A DNA stretch of 64,000 nt from positions 806,001-870,000 of the forward strand of contig NZ_MTQO01000052.1 of the NCBI RefSeq assembly GCF_001984155.1, read 5' to 3'. Below, one piece after another: positions 40,412-49,740 of this stretch (position 1 is the stretch's first letter; each line of letters begins with the position of its first letter). The position numbers were made by a program, and so were the translations under genes. This DNA comes from Actinosynnema sp. ALI-1.44. Lineage in GTDB: Bacteria; Actinomycetota; Actinomycetes; Mycobacteriales; Pseudonocardiaceae. The notes under the pieces were generated by a model. That model did not search any database and was not told the DNA's origin. It worked only from the letters and a program-made list of their open reading frames with translations.

Positions 40412-41572
40412 TCACCGCACCAGCCGGAAGAAGGCGCGCACCTCCCTGGCGAACAGTTCGGGCTGTTCGAAAGCGGCGAAATGCCCACCGCGCTCGGGTT
40501 CGCCCCAGTACCGGATGTCGGTGTACCTGCGGGCGGCCCAGCGCCGGGACGGGCGCGGGATCTCCTTCGGGAAGACCGAGCACCCCGCCGGTATGTCCAC
40601 TGTGTCCAGCATGTCCGCTGTGTCGCCGCTTGACGCGCCGAACCACGCACCGACCTGGCGGAAGCTCTCCCAGTACAGCCGCGCCGACGACGTGGCGGTG
40701 CCCGTCAGCCAGTAGAGCGTGATGTCGTCGAGCATCTCGTCACGGGTCAGCACGGTCTCCGGGTCACCGCCGCAGTCCGTCCACGACCGGAACTTCTCCA
40801 CGATCCACCCGGCGAGCCCGGCCGGGGAGTCGTTCAGTGCGTAGCCGACGGTCTGCGGCTTGGTGGTCATCTGCTCGTTGTAACCGGACTCGTGCGCCTC
40901 GGCGTGCCGCAGGTCCGCCAAGGCCCGGGATTCGGCCTCGGTGAGGTCGTCGAACGTGGCCGGGTCGGGGCCCGCGATCGGGGGCATCAGGTGGATACCC
41001 GCCAGGTGCGCGGCGTCCTGCTGCCCCAAGCTGGTGGTGACGCTGGTGCCCCAGTCGCTGCCCATCGCACCGTAGCGCTCGTAGCCCAGTCGAGCCATCA
41101 ACCGCGCCCACGCGGCCGCGATCCGTTGCACACCCCACCCGGTCTCGCGCGGGCGGTCGCTGAACCCGTAACCAGGCAGCGACGGGATCACCACGTGGAA
41201 GGGATCAGCGGAGTCGTCGGTGAGCAGGGGGATGGCCTTCTCGAACTCGAGGAAGGAGCCCGGCCAGCCGTGCGTGAGCACCAACGGCAGCGCGTCCGCG
41301 TGCGGGGAACGAACGTGCACGAAATGGATGCCGACGCCGTCGATCTCGGTCCGGAACTGCGGCAACGCGTTGAGTCTGCGCTCGGTGGCACGCCAGTCGT
41401 AGCTTTTCGCCCAGTAGGCGCAGAAGTCGCGCAGGTACGCCAGCGGCACGCCCTGCGAGTGGTCGGTGACGGTTTCCGCGTCCGGCCAACGGGTTCGCCG
41501 CAGCCGGTCCCGCAGGTCGCCGAGTTCGACCTGCGGGACGTCGATGCGGAACGGGGTGATCTCGTCAGGCAC
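40412..41572 (-). CDS. Epoxide hydrolase, alpha/beta-hydrolase fold
   Basis: The 386-residue enzyme has the N-terminal EHN domain (ITPFRIDVPQVELGDLRDRL, TRWPDAETVTDHSQGV) followed by an alpha/beta hydrolase. Key sites are the oxyanion motif HGWPGSF (101-106), nucleophile Asp173 in AMGSDWGTSV, and the catalytic histidine in ERGGHFAAFEQP. It would open epoxides to diols in the cytoplasm, as for the juvenile-hormone-type and microsomal-like family. The start is GTG 41572. It lies 14 bases downstream of the thaumatin-like gene on the same strand but lacks a signal peptide, so a shared function is doubtful. Confidence 0.9.
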   Translation of the reverse strand: MPDEITPFRIDVPQVELGDLRDRLRRTRWPDAETVTDHSQGVPLAYLRDFCAYWAKSYDWRATERRLNALPQFRTEIDGVGIHFVHVRSPHADALPLVLTHGWPGSFLEFEKAIPLLTDDSADPFHVVIPSLPGYGFSDRPRETGWGVQRIAAAWARLMARLGYERYGAMGSDWGTSVTTSLGQQDAAHLAGIHLMPPIAGPDPATFDDLTEAESRALADLRHAEAHESGYNEQMTTKPQTVGYALNDSPAGLAGWIVEKFRSWTDCGGDPETVLTRDEMLDDITLYWLTGTATSSARLYWESFRQVGAWFGASSGDTADMLDTVDIPAGCSVFPKEIPRPSRRWAARRYTDIRYWGEPERGGHFAAFEQPELFAREVRAFFRLVR

Positions 41573-41586
41573 CCCGCCACCGTACG

Positions 41587-42324
41587 CTACCGGCCGCTGT
41601 GGAAGGTGACAGTGAACCCGCTGCACTGGCGGCACTGCCGCACCACGCTGTTGCCCGGCTCGGTGTCCTGTTTGGACCACGCGTAGGCCTTCGGACAGCG
41701 GGACTGGATGGCGTTGCTGTACGGGGTCTTGGCGTCCCGGTTGGGGTTCGTGCACAGCATCGGCGTGCCGTCGTCCCAGCGCGTGAGGTTCGCGGGCGGG
41801 CAGTACGGCAACAGGTTCTGCGAACACCCCATCGTCTCGCACTCGGGCGATCCGGGCGGGGCCTTCGGGTCGCGCGGCGCGATCGTGACGGGCAGGGAGA
41901 AGGCGTTGACGTAGCTGACGTTGTACCACGGAGCCAGCGCGTCCTTGCGGTCGAAGTTGAACTCGGCGAGGCTGGCCGGTTGCTCGCCGGTGCCGCAGCG
42001 GTCAGCCCACGGCCCGCAGTCGCCGACCTTGCACCGGAACGTGCTGCCCGATGTGCCTGAGCAGCCCTGCCGGGCGAAGAACTTGCCGCGCCAGTGGTTC
42101 GGCGCGCTCGACTCAGGGATGGTGACCGTCGCCGACTGGCCGTTCTGCAGGACGGGCAGCCTGGCGAAGTTCACCGAGCCGTCGGCGTTGACACCGCTGC
42201 CCACCCAGATCGTCTGGCCGGACTTGTTGACGAACGTGACCGTGTGATCCGCCGCGGACACGGCAGGTGCCGCTGTCACCACGACGGCGATCAGCGCCAT
42301 CACCGCGGACAGGATCTTGCGCAT
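41587..42324 (-). CDS. Secreted thaumatin-like protein
   Basis: The 245-residue protein has a signal peptide (MRKILSAVMALIAVVVTAAP, cleavage near VSAAD) and a thaumatin domain. Marks are HTVTFVNKSGQTIWVGSG, WRGKFFARQGCS, FRCKVGDCGPW, AEFNFDRKDALAPWYNVSYV and DGTPMLCTNPN, with about eleven cysteines for disulfides. Thaumatin-like proteins bind or cleave beta-1,3-glucan and damage fungal walls. ATG 42324 follows GGAGGAG. The gene lies 26 bases after a GH128 glucanase gene, so the two exported beta-glucan-active proteins are probably made together. Confidence 0.9.
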   Translation of the reverse strand: MRKILSAVMALIAVVVTAAPAVSAADHTVTFVNKSGQTIWVGSGVNADGSVNFARLPVLQNGQSATVTIPESSAPNHWRGKFFARQGCSGTSGSTFRCKVGDCGPWADRCGTGEQPASLAEFNFDRKDALAPWYNVSYVNAFSLPVTIAPRDPKAPPGSPECETMGCSQNLLPYCPPANLTRWDDGTPMLCTNPNRDAKTPYSNAIQSRCPKAYAWSKQDTEPGNSVVRQCRQCSGFTVTFHSGR

Positions 42325-42350
42325 TTCTCCTCCTCTGGCGCGAAGGGCGA

Positions 42351-43154
42351 CTACGCCGCCGCGCGGTACGCGGCGCCTGACTGGTTGGCGGTCGCGCCGG
42401 TGTACAGGCCGGTGGGACTGGTACCAGTCGACAACGTGAACCAGGCGTACCGCTCCACGAACGACAGGCCTTGCATCATGCTCGTGGAGTTGCGGATGAA
42501 GTCCGACTGCTGCGCCTGGTTCGGGTATCGCGGTGCGGGGCCGGTGAAGTCGATGAGCCCGTACTCGGTGACCCAGATCGGTTTGCGGTACCGGTTGTAC
42601 ACGGCCTGGATGTACCCCTTGAGGTGCCCAGTCGCCGCGGCGGAGAAGTCGCTGCCGTACCAGTGCAACGGGATGAAGTCGACACGGTGGCCACGAGCCG
42701 CCGCGCCGCTCATGAACCGGTCGAGCCACCCACCGGCTTTGTCGCCGCCGAACGCGACCGCGGGCGCGCCCAGCCGCATCCCTGTCCGCTGCAGCCGTGG
42801 CCACAGCTCGAGCGCCCGTTCCACGGACATGTTGGCCTGACCTGCCATGTCGGGCTCGTTGAACCCGAGCAAGGTGGTGCCGAGAGCTTTGGCCTGGTTC
42901 AACTCGGCGTCGGTGACCGAGCCGGGGCCCCAGATCATCGGCACGAACTCCACCCCGCCGGGCGCGCTGATGCCCTGCTTGCCGGACGCCCATGTGTAGT
43001 ACCAGCCCACCCGCGAATCCGCGAGCGCACTGGTGACACCGGAGAAGTTCGCCGCGCTGACGCCCTTCTTCGTCGCCTGGACGGCTGCCGCCGGGTCCAC
43101 CGCGAGCGAGGACACGAGCAGCAAGAGCACGACCAAGTAGCGCAGTGATCGCAT
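42351..43154 (-). CDS. Secreted GH128-type endo-beta-1,3-glucanase
   Basis: The 267-residue protein has a signal peptide (LRYLVVLLLLVSSLAVDPAA) and a compact glycosidase barrel. The acid/base Glu100 is in LLGFNEPDMAG and the nucleophile Glu197 in IWVTEYGLIDF; GVEFVPMIWGP and FIPLHWYG are further GH128 marks. ATG 43154 is preferred over one two codons upstream because AGGAG then has six-base spacing. It is the first gene of a unit with the thaumatin-like protein. A 12-bp palindrome of LacI-family type lies 114 bases upstream, suggesting sugar-dependent control. Confidence 0.87.
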   Translation of the reverse strand: MRSLRYLVVLLLLVSSLAVDPAAAVQATKKGVSAANFSGVTSALADSRVGWYYTWASGKQGISAPGGVEFVPMIWGPGSVTDAELNQAKALGTTLLGFNEPDMAGQANMSVERALELWPRLQRTGMRLGAPAVAFGGDKAGGWLDRFMSGAAARGHRVDFIPLHWYGSDFSAAATGHLKGYIQAVYNRYRKPIWVTEYGLIDFTGPAPRYPNQAQQSDFIRNSTSMMQGLSFVERYAWFTLSTGTSPTGLYTGATANQSGAAYRAAA

Positions 43155-43267
43155 GGACATCTCCTAGCCTGCCGCTGGAGCGGTCCCGGCTATGAGCCGA
43201 GTCGGCTTGGCGGCGCAGGTCCGTGGTATTCGCCAGCTGACTCCGGCGTCGGAAGCTCGAACAACGA

Positions 43268-43279
43268 GAGAGCGCTCTC
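43268..43279 (-). promoter_or_regulatory. LacI-family (CebR-like) operator before the GH128-thaumatin unit
   Basis: GAGAGCGCTCTC is a perfect palindrome, TGAGAGCGCTCTCT in context. It matches the architecture of the CebR cellulase-control box TGGGAGCGCTCCCA of Streptomyces at most positions. Confidence 0.65.
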
Positions 43280-43346
43280 ATCACCAGGTTACGGTTCACA
43301 GCGCCGCGCCGTCAACGCTTGGAGCGTCAGGGAACTCCTAGGACGT

Positions 43347-44756
43347 CTACGAGGTGAAGATCGGGGCGAAAGCAGTCCGGATGTCGGCGTCGGAAGGTTC
43401 GACGTACTTGTCCGACAGGACGCTCCCCTCGAAGCCGGTGATCAACTGCGGACACGTCGCACCGCCGACCTCCACCCTGGTGTCGATCACGACGTTGCCG
43501 GTGCGCAACTCGTAGGCCTTCACCGTGAAGGCCATCTTGTTGAACGTCACGTTCTGGATCCGGCTGTCCGACAGGCTCCGGTACCGACAGGTCCGAACCG
43601 CCGCGCCGAACTCCTTGGCTCCGATGCAGACGACCATCACGGCCTGCGTGTTGTCCGCTTTCCACTCGGCGGGCAGCTTCTCGATCTGGGGCGTCGCGGA
43701 CTTGTCGGGGTGGTGGACGACCGCGCGGTTCGTGGTTCCCTTCGCGTACGGGGCCGCGCCGCTGTAGGTCGCCGGAGTCGTGCAGTAGTTGCTGCCCAGT
43801 GTGGCGAGACGGCTCAGCTCAAGTTGTCGCGTGGCTTGCGTGACGCCTTCCTGCGCCTTGGCCGCGAGCGCATGGCCGGGATACTGGTCCAGGAGTTGCT
43901 GGTAACGGCCCTTGGCTCCGTTCCAGTCCGCGGCCGCCGCCATCTTCTCCGCACACCCGGCCAGTGCCGCCGGAGCGATCTTCGGCACGACGTCGGCGGA
44001 CCGGTCGAGGAGGTTCCTGCTTGCCGGTCGCTTGCGCAGCCAGTCGGTGAGTTCCGCGAGATCGCAGGGTGCACGGCCGGACAGGCTGCCGAGAAAGCCG
44101 TCGAGCACGGTACCGACCATCTTGTCGTGCCCGGGGAGATCCGTGAGCACGGCAGCGAGTTCGTGGTAGCTCGACCGCAGGCCATCGGGGTCGCGCCGCG
44201 ACGCCGCGATCTCGAGCGTCTCCTTGGTCTTCGCCAGACGGTCACACGCCTGCGCGGTGCGTTCGCTGCGCACCGTCATCGGGCCGTCCACAATGGTGTG
44301 ACCGAGCCAGATCCTGTCCAAAGCGGAGCGCGCCTTCCCGCAGTCCCCGCCGTCACGCGCCTCGACGATGCTGTCCTCGACACGAGCCGCGTCGAACCGC
44401 ACGTACCCGACAGCCGCCACCACCGGAACCGCCATGAGCAGCGCTAGCAGCCTCGGCCGCCGCACAGCCGCCGCTCGGGACGGTTTGCCCGCGAGATACC
44501 ACCCGTGTGCGATGAGAGCAGCCCACCACACAAGGAAGAGAACCTCGAACCACACACCCGGAACCACAGTCCCGAGCAGCACCACCAGGCCGATGGTGAC
44601 CAGCGCCGTGGCAACCGCCCAAGCCCGCCTGCCCAGCATCAGATAGCCGACACCGAGCAGCGAGGCGTTGCCGATGGCCACCGCCGGCCGATCGTGCCGT
44701 ACGTGCCGCACCGGCTCCGGCTCAGGCAACTGGTAGTACATGCGTGCCATCTTCAC
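43347..44756 (-). CDS. Membrane protein with large extracytoplasmic domain, unknown function
   Basis: The 469-residue protein begins with a proline/histidine-rich cytoplasmic tail (YYQLPEPEPVRHVRHDRPAV). Three or four membrane segments follow to about residue 120 (LLGVGYLMLG, WAVATALVTIGLVVLLGTVV, VLFLVWWAALIAHGWYLA, LLALLMAVPVVAAVGYV). The remaining ~340 residues are outside, with TPR-like helices (GAKGRYQQLLDQYPGHALAA) and a cysteine-containing beta domain (VMVVCIGAKEFGAAVRTCRY). I recognise a recurrent actinobacterial layout but no characterised family. The start is GTG 44756 or ATG 44750; neither has a strong ribosome site. Confidence 0.65.
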   Translation of the reverse strand: MKMARMYYQLPEPEPVRHVRHDRPAVAIGNASLLGVGYLMLGRRAWAVATALVTIGLVVLLGTVVPGVWFEVLFLVWWAALIAHGWYLAGKPSRAAAVRRPRLLALLMAVPVVAAVGYVRFDAARVEDSIVEARDGGDCGKARSALDRIWLGHTIVDGPMTVRSERTAQACDRLAKTKETLEIAASRRDPDGLRSSYHELAAVLTDLPGHDKMVGTVLDGFLGSLSGRAPCDLAELTDWLRKRPASRNLLDRSADVVPKIAPAALAGCAEKMAAAADWNGAKGRYQQLLDQYPGHALAAKAQEGVTQATRQLELSRLATLGSNYCTTPATYSGAAPYAKGTTNRAVVHHPDKSATPQIEKLPAEWKADNTQAVMVVCIGAKEFGAAVRTCRYRSLSDSRIQNVTFNKMAFTVKAYELRTGNVVIDTRVEVGGATCPQLITGFEGSVLSDKYVEPSDADIRTAFAPIFTS

Positions 44757-44839
44757 GCGCCACGCCGGGAGCGGTCCCGGGGTGTCCCGGTGCCGTGGGG
44801 CGGCACCGGGACGACTCGGCGGTGACTACGGGTTTTCGG

Positions 44840-46942
44840 CTAGAAACCCATCCGGCAGCCTGCCACGATGATCTCCTGCCCCAGCAAGGTGACCACACGC
44901 ACGGCGTACTGCGCGTACTGGCCGTTCGGGCCGGTCACCGACTGGTTGAGGTGGACCGTCGCCACACCGGGGATGCCGATGGTCGCGGGCTGCGTTCCGA
45001 TCGGCTGACCGTTCAGCGTGCCAACCCGCGACGAGCCGGACAACCCCTGTTCGTTGGCGATGCAGCTGGTTTCCAGGTCCGACAACGTGATCACGCCACT
45101 CAACAGGCTGGCACTGGACACATTGGCCGACGCGTCCGTGCGGCCGGTGTCGCTGTCCATAGTGCACTCGGCGTGCAGCGCCTGCACGGAAGCCAGGCCG
45201 GGTACGGTCAGCGACGCCGTGGTCTTGTTCGAGTTCGGCGGGCATTGCGCGTGCGGTGTCTTGGCCACGGTGATCAGGCCGTTGGCGCTCAGCGACCAGG
45301 CCTCGGCCCGTACGTACGAGACGATCTTCACGATCGCCGTGGCCTTGCCGCCGTCGTCATCGGTGATCGTCACGAGCACGTTGTGCGCTCCGACACCGGT
45401 GTAGGTGTGTGACGCGGTGCATGTGCCCGACCCTGCGCCCTGTGCGACCGTTCCGTTGACGACTGGGGTGCCATCGGCGAAGTCGACCGTGCAGGTGTGC
45501 GTGTCGTGCGTGGCGATGTCGGTGAACGGCGCGGTGACGCCGATCGGGGTGCCGCGCACGACCTGGGTGCCGTTGGTGGGCGAGGAGATGCTCACGTTCG
45601 GCGCCACGTTGGTCAGCGTCAGCGTCGTGGTCTTGACGACGTCAGGGTGCAGTGTGTCGTTGGCGCTCAGCCGCAAGGTCCACACGCCGTCGTCGTTGCA
45701 CGTCACCGTGGTGTTCAACGCTGCCGCGTTGCCGAACGTACAGGTCGTGCCTTGATCCACATCGGACAGCGGGGTCGCGCTCCAGTTCGTCGTCAGGCTC
45801 GGGCCGTCCGGGTCCGACACCTGTCCGGCCAGTGCGACAGGCGTGCCTTCCTGGCCCGCGTACGGTCCGCCGATGGTCACCACCGGCGGGTCGTTCACCC
45901 GGACGTTCGTGCACTCGGTGACCTGCCCCGCGCCACCGCCGTCGGTCCCGTGTGCTGTCACGCACAGCTTGTGCAGCCCGGAGGTGAGCGTGCCCGTGTT
46001 CACGGTGTAGTTCACCTGGGCCGGGCCGGTCTGCGGCAGCCCGGGTGTGATGTTGGTGATCGGCGTCGCGGGCCCGTTGTCGACCGACAGGGTCAAGTTG
46101 ACCAGTTTGGACGCGATGATGCCCGGTACGACGTCAGGCAGGTTGGCCGGGTCGGGAACGGCTGTGCAGGTGCCGCCGGTGAGATCGGCGATCGCCTGCA
46201 GGCTGGCGTTGTAGTTGCCGAAGTTGCAGCTGGCACCGCCGCCGACGGCGAAGGTGAAGTACGTGGTGTCGTCGGGTACCGCGCCCGCCGGGCCGGTCAC
46301 GTCGTTGCTCTGCGCCCCGTCCGACAGGAACATGACGATCTTGCGCGCCTCGGTCTGCGCAGTGGTCACCGTGTTCGCCGCGTTGATCCCGGCGACGAAG
46401 TTCGTGCCGGTGCCGACACTGCGCCCGGTGAACTGGTTGAGCCCGCCGATGACCGCGGAGTTGAGCACCTCGTCGATGTCACGTGTGCCGTTGCCGTTGT
46501 CATCCGTCGTCGGCGTGGTGAGCAACTGCTCGCCACCCGCGGGCCGGACGTCCGCCGGAGCGCTGTTGGAGGCGAACACCGCCGCCCCGACCGTGCCGAC
46601 AACAGTGTTCGGCGCGGCTGCCTTGTTGTTCAACGCTTTCCCGGCGGCGATCTCACACGCCAGGATGTTCGTGTTGCTGCACGCACCGGCGGTACTGCCG
46701 GACACGTCGAGCACGTACGTCAACGCGGTGTCCTTCACCGCGACACCGGTACCGATCGAGGCCGTGCCGGTGACGGTCACCGGACCCTGTGGAACGACAG
46801 TGTTGTTCGCCGGACTGGCAATGGTGACAGCGATACTGGTCCCGCCAGGCAGGTTGCCGTCGGCGGCGTACGCCGCCTGCCCGGCCGCGACAACGGCCAC
46901 AAGCGCCAAGACGCCGGTGACGAACAGCGGTTTTGTTCTCAC
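44840..46942 (-). CDS. Secreted surface protein with von Willebrand A domain and Ig/PKD-like repeats
   Basis: The 700-residue exported protein has a signal peptide (LFVTGVLALVAVVAAGQAAY, cleavage near AYAAD) and an Ig-like unit. A vWA domain follows with MIDAS motif DVSGST (Asp79, Ser81, Ser83) and later RKIVMFLSDGAQSND. Next come PKD/Ig-like repeats (VTIGGPYAGQEGTPVALAG, VSISSPTNGTQVVRGTPIGV, GTCTASHTYTGVGAHNVLVT) and a C-terminal domain similar to choice-anchor modules. No sortase motif or C-terminal membrane span is seen, so it is released or held non-covalently. Metal-dependent adhesion is likely. The start is GTG 46942; threonine and asparagine are enriched, as in aerial surface proteins. 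Confidence 0.82.
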   Translation of the reverse strand: MRTKPLFVTGVLALVAVVAAGQAAYAADGNLPGGTSIAVTIASPANNTVVPQGPVTVTGTASIGTGVAVKDTALTYVLDVSGSTAGACSNTNILACEIAAGKALNNKAAAPNTVVGTVGAAVFASNSAPADVRPAGGEQLLTTPTTDDNGNGTRDIDEVLNSAVIGGLNQFTGRSVGTGTNFVAGINAANTVTTAQTEARKIVMFLSDGAQSNDVTGPAGAVPDDTTYFTFAVGGGASCNFGNYNASLQAIADLTGGTCTAVPDPANLPDVVPGIIASKLVNLTLSVDNGPATPITNITPGLPQTGPAQVNYTVNTGTLTSGLHKLCVTAHGTDGGGAGQVTECTNVRVNDPPVVTIGGPYAGQEGTPVALAGQVSDPDGPSLTTNWSATPLSDVDQGTTCTFGNAAALNTTVTCNDDGVWTLRLSANDTLHPDVVKTTTLTLTNVAPNVSISSPTNGTQVVRGTPIGVTAPFTDIATHDTHTCTVDFADGTPVVNGTVAQGAGSGTCTASHTYTGVGAHNVLVTITDDDGGKATAIVKIVSYVRAEAWSLSANGLITVAKTPHAQCPPNSNKTTASLTVPGLASVQALHAECTMDSDTGRTDASANVSSASLLSGVITLSDLETSCIANEQGLSGSSRVGTLNGQPIGTQPATIGIPGVATVHLNQSVTGPNGQYAQYAVRVVTLLGQEIIVAGCRMGF

Positions 46943-47210
46943 GTAACAACTTCCCCTCGACGAGGTTACTTGCCAAAGGGAACATCGGCCGCCCGGTGAA
47001 CCGGTTACTACGCCACATCAGTGAGTGACGTTTGCCATGCACACCGGGAAATCAGAGGTCACCACCGTTTTCCGGGCCCGCCGGGGCCTTCGGTGATCAT
47101 CGGTTTTCGCTCGAACAGCTCAGTGACCCGCACCAACCGGCCTGTCCCGATCGGGCCCGCACTGGGCCACTGGAGTTTCCCTGCTCGACGAACAACCACT
47201 CGCAGTAGCT

Positions 47211-48014
47211 TCACCGGTCACCGACGCAGATCGAGTACCCCTTCGGATCGCGCCACGGTCCGCCGTTCCGCTCGAACCAGGAACTGATCCGTGTCGTGAG
47301 GGAACGAATCACGGCGTCACGCTCCGGCGCATCGGGCCGCATGCCGCACATCGACGTCACCGCGCCCGCGAAACGCAGCAACTGGGCCGGTTCGTGAAAG
47401 ACCAAGCTGTTGTCGACCCGGCGCACACGCACCCGGCGGAACACCGCACCCATCAAGTCCGGCAAGTTGTCCGAATGGACGCTGTTGACCGCCCGCACAC
47501 CCGGGTCGGCCACGTGCCGCTCGACTTCCTCCCGCACCATACCCATCACCCCGGGAACCACGTCAGCGTGGTTGACAACCACCACCGTGACCCCGCCATC
47601 ACGTGACACTCGCCGGAATTCCCGCAACGCGGCAGACGGATCGCTCACGTGGTAGAGCATGTACCGCGCACAGACACGATCGAACGCATCATCCGGCAGC
47701 GGCAAGTCCGTCGCGGAGCCGAGCCGGGCGTCGACGCCGGGGTGCCCGCGCAGATCCGCCACCGCCGACTCGGAGGTGTCCACGCCCACCAGTCGACCGG
47801 AGTGGCCAGCAGCGTGCAGGTTCTTGAGGAAGTCACCCGTTCCGAAGCCGACATCGAGCACGTCGTGCCGCGCCAGCAGATCACTCTCGGCGCGGACGTT
47901 CACCTCGACGTCGTCCGGGAACTCGCTGTGCTCGCGGTGCGCCCACATCCGAATTCGCAGCGCGGACAGGCTGGTGTACTCGGCTTCGACCGCCTCGGCC
48001 AGTTCGTCGTTCAC
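47211..48014 (-). CDS. SAM-dependent methyltransferase, class I
   Basis: The 267-residue methyltransferase has motif I VLDVGFGTGDFL (52-63), post-I acidic residue in LVGVDTSESAV, and motif region LPLPDDAFDRVCARYMLYHV, as in UbiE/COQ5-like enzymes (Methyltransf_11). The GFGTG reading of motif I is slightly unusual. No natural-product gene is adjacent, so the acceptor is unknown. The start is GTG 48014. The 268-base gap on its far side, shared with the vWA gene, contains only weak inverted repeats. Confidence 0.88.
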   Translation of the reverse strand: MNDELAEAVEAEYTSLSALRIRMWAHREHSEFPDDVEVNVRAESDLLARHDVLDVGFGTGDFLKNLHAAGHSGRLVGVDTSESAVADLRGHPGVDARLGSATDLPLPDDAFDRVCARYMLYHVSDPSAALREFRRVSRDGGVTVVVVNHADVVPGVMGMVREEVERHVADPGVRAVNSVHSDNLPDLMGAVFRRVRVRRVDNSLVFHEPAQLLRFAGAVTSMCGMRPDAPERDAVIRSLTTRISSWFERNGGPWRDPKGYSICVGDR

Positions 48015-48077
48015 GAGTGACTCCCCAAGCCGGTTCCTGTTACTCCTTTGTACCCGAATCAGGTCAGACAGACTCGG

Positions 48078-49295
48078 CTATGCGGTCAAGCCCATCCGGA
48101 AAGCCAGACCGCGAAGCTCAAGAGCTGCCTGTCCTCGCGTTCGAGGCAGCAACGCCATCACGGTTGCCCGTAGATACGGACTGGTCCGAACTCGTTGTGG
48201 CGCCAGCTTTTCTCCTCGCAGCAGCGCCACAACCGCTTGCTCTTCCGATCCGCGCCGCTGAGTCAGACCGCGCGCCATGTCACCCCAGAACGTGGCGCGC
48301 CGACCTGCCGAGGAGATCTGTTCGAGGTCGATCGCAGTCGCCAACTCGGCCACCTTGGCGCCTTCACCGAGCTCGACCGCCAGGGCGACGCGCCACAACC
48401 CCACATTGGTCGGACCGAACATCATGCCCGCGAAAGAACCTTCACCGGTTCTCGTGGCGACATCGGCGGCCTCCACCAACCGATCATTCGACAAGTCCGC
48501 GCGATTCAGCGACGCGGCATTGAGCGCGGTCGTGAGGTTCAGCATTCCGTATATCTCGCCGTGTTCACCATCGCCTGGGCCAAGGGCGTCGGCAGCACGA
48601 CCCGCCAGAGTCAACGCGCGTTGACGGGAACGTTCACCCACAACAGCGTGACTGCGCACGAACTCGGCTACGGCACCCCAGTCCGGGCTGCCCAACGCTG
48701 CGGCTGCACGATGCAGATGGATGGCGACCAGCCACCCGAGGTCACCATGACCGAGGTCCTTGACCAGATAGAACGCGTTGTGCAGCACCTGAACCAGCAG
48801 CAACTGCGCGTCACCGCACAGCTCCGGGCGCTCCTGGGCAAGACCGTACAGTTCGGTGATGAGACCTGGTACGAGTCTTCCCAACGTTCCATAGTCTGAA
48901 GCGACTGTCGCCGCGTTGACGGCGTCCACATCCGCTCGGATCGCCGCGAAGGGCCGAGCATCAGCAACCGACTCCAGCATGTCCAGTTCGACATCGCGAA
49001 GGATCGCACGCAACTGCGGAGCGGCCGCGTGCCCAAGGGCCTCCGCGCGATCAGTGGGCGGGTATGGCTGGCCCGTGATGTTCGCAGGTGATACCTGCAA
49101 AGCGTCCGCCAACGCGAGCACCAGGGATCGTCGATCCAACGCCCGCTTGCCTCGTTCGAGGAGGGACAAGTAGCTCTCGCTGATACCGGCCAATTCCGCG
49201 ACTGTGCGCAGACTGAGGCCGCGCCACAACCGTAGTTCACGCAACCTGCGTCCGTCATGACGAGTGCTGCCGTTACCGGTGTCGCTGTCGTCCAT
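48078..49295 (-). CDS. XRE-family regulator with C-terminal helical-repeat sensor domain
   Basis: The 405-residue protein has an N-terminal helix-turn-helix (residues ~16-70: RRLRELRLWRGLSLRTVAEL, AGISESYLSLLERGKRALDR) and a long helical domain of TPR-like units (GDLGWLVAIHLHRAAAALG, RQRALTLAGRAADALGPGDG). This is the common actinomycete regulator with a tetratricopeptide sensor half, often found near biosynthetic or differentiation genes and sometimes peptide-responsive. ATG 49295 starts the product MDDSDTGNGSTRHDG. It precedes the methyltransferase on the same strand by 63 bases and may control it. Confidence 0.85.
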   Translation of the reverse strand: MDDSDTGNGSTRHDGRRLRELRLWRGLSLRTVAELAGISESYLSLLERGKRALDRRSLVLALADALQVSPANITGQPYPPTDRAEALGHAAAPQLRAILRDVELDMLESVADARPFAAIRADVDAVNAATVASDYGTLGRLVPGLITELYGLAQERPELCGDAQLLLVQVLHNAFYLVKDLGHGDLGWLVAIHLHRAAAALGSPDWGAVAEFVRSHAVVGERSRQRALTLAGRAADALGPGDGEHGEIYGMLNLTTALNAASLNRADLSNDRLVEAADVATRTGEGSFAGMMFGPTNVGLWRVALAVELGEGAKVAELATAIDLEQISSAGRRATFWGDMARGLTQRRGSEEQAVVALLRGEKLAPQRVRTSPYLRATVMALLPRTRGQAALELRGLAFRMGLTA

Positions 49296-49338
49296 AGGAC
49301 CCGCCCGTCACATCGCGTACACGAACCAGGCTACCCGG

Positions 49339-49482
49339 CTACCGCCGGGCCACGCCTTCGACGGTGTCCGCGAAAAGGTCGAAGAGCTCCGGGGGAAGGT
49401 CGTGTCCCATGCCGGGTACCAGGAGCAGCCGAGCACCGGGGATGGTGTCGGCGGTGTCCTTGACGCAGACTGTCCTCATCGG
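49339..49482 (-). pseudogene. Remnant of an alpha/beta hydrolase gene
   Basis: The frame encodes DTADTIPGARLLLVPGMGHD followed by LPPELFDLFADTVEGVARR and a stop. That is the C-terminal end of an alpha/beta-hydrolase, with the catalytic histidine in GMGHD. The upstream sequence does not continue the fold in any frame I examined: no nucleophile elbow or N-terminal half is present. Only about 48 codons survive. It sits between the XRE regulator and an ABC operon and points to an old deletion. Confidence 0.6.
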
Positions 49483-49682
49483 ACGGGCAGGCCGGGATTG
49501 GCCGATGTGGACATGATCGAGGTCGACGACGAGACCCGGTCCGGCTGGCCCGCGGCGACGAGCTGCGCCCATATATGGCGGGCCCCGCCATTTGATCACC
49601 TCACCGGCTTGAGCTGCTCCTATGCCAGACCGGTCGATCCCGCATCCACCGATCGGTTGATCCGGGAATCAGCCCGGGGCTG

Positions 49683-49696
49683 AGCCAGCGCTGGCT
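49683..49696. promoter_or_regulatory. 14-bp perfect palindrome before the ABC/two-component operon
   Basis: AGCCAGCGCTGGCT lies 45 bases upstream of the ATPase start. It may be the autoregulatory site of the operon's own response regulator. Confidence 0.4.
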
Positions 49697-49740
49697 GCGC
49701 AGTCGATTCGGTCGGCGTTCGCGAAGGGCACGCTTCTCGT

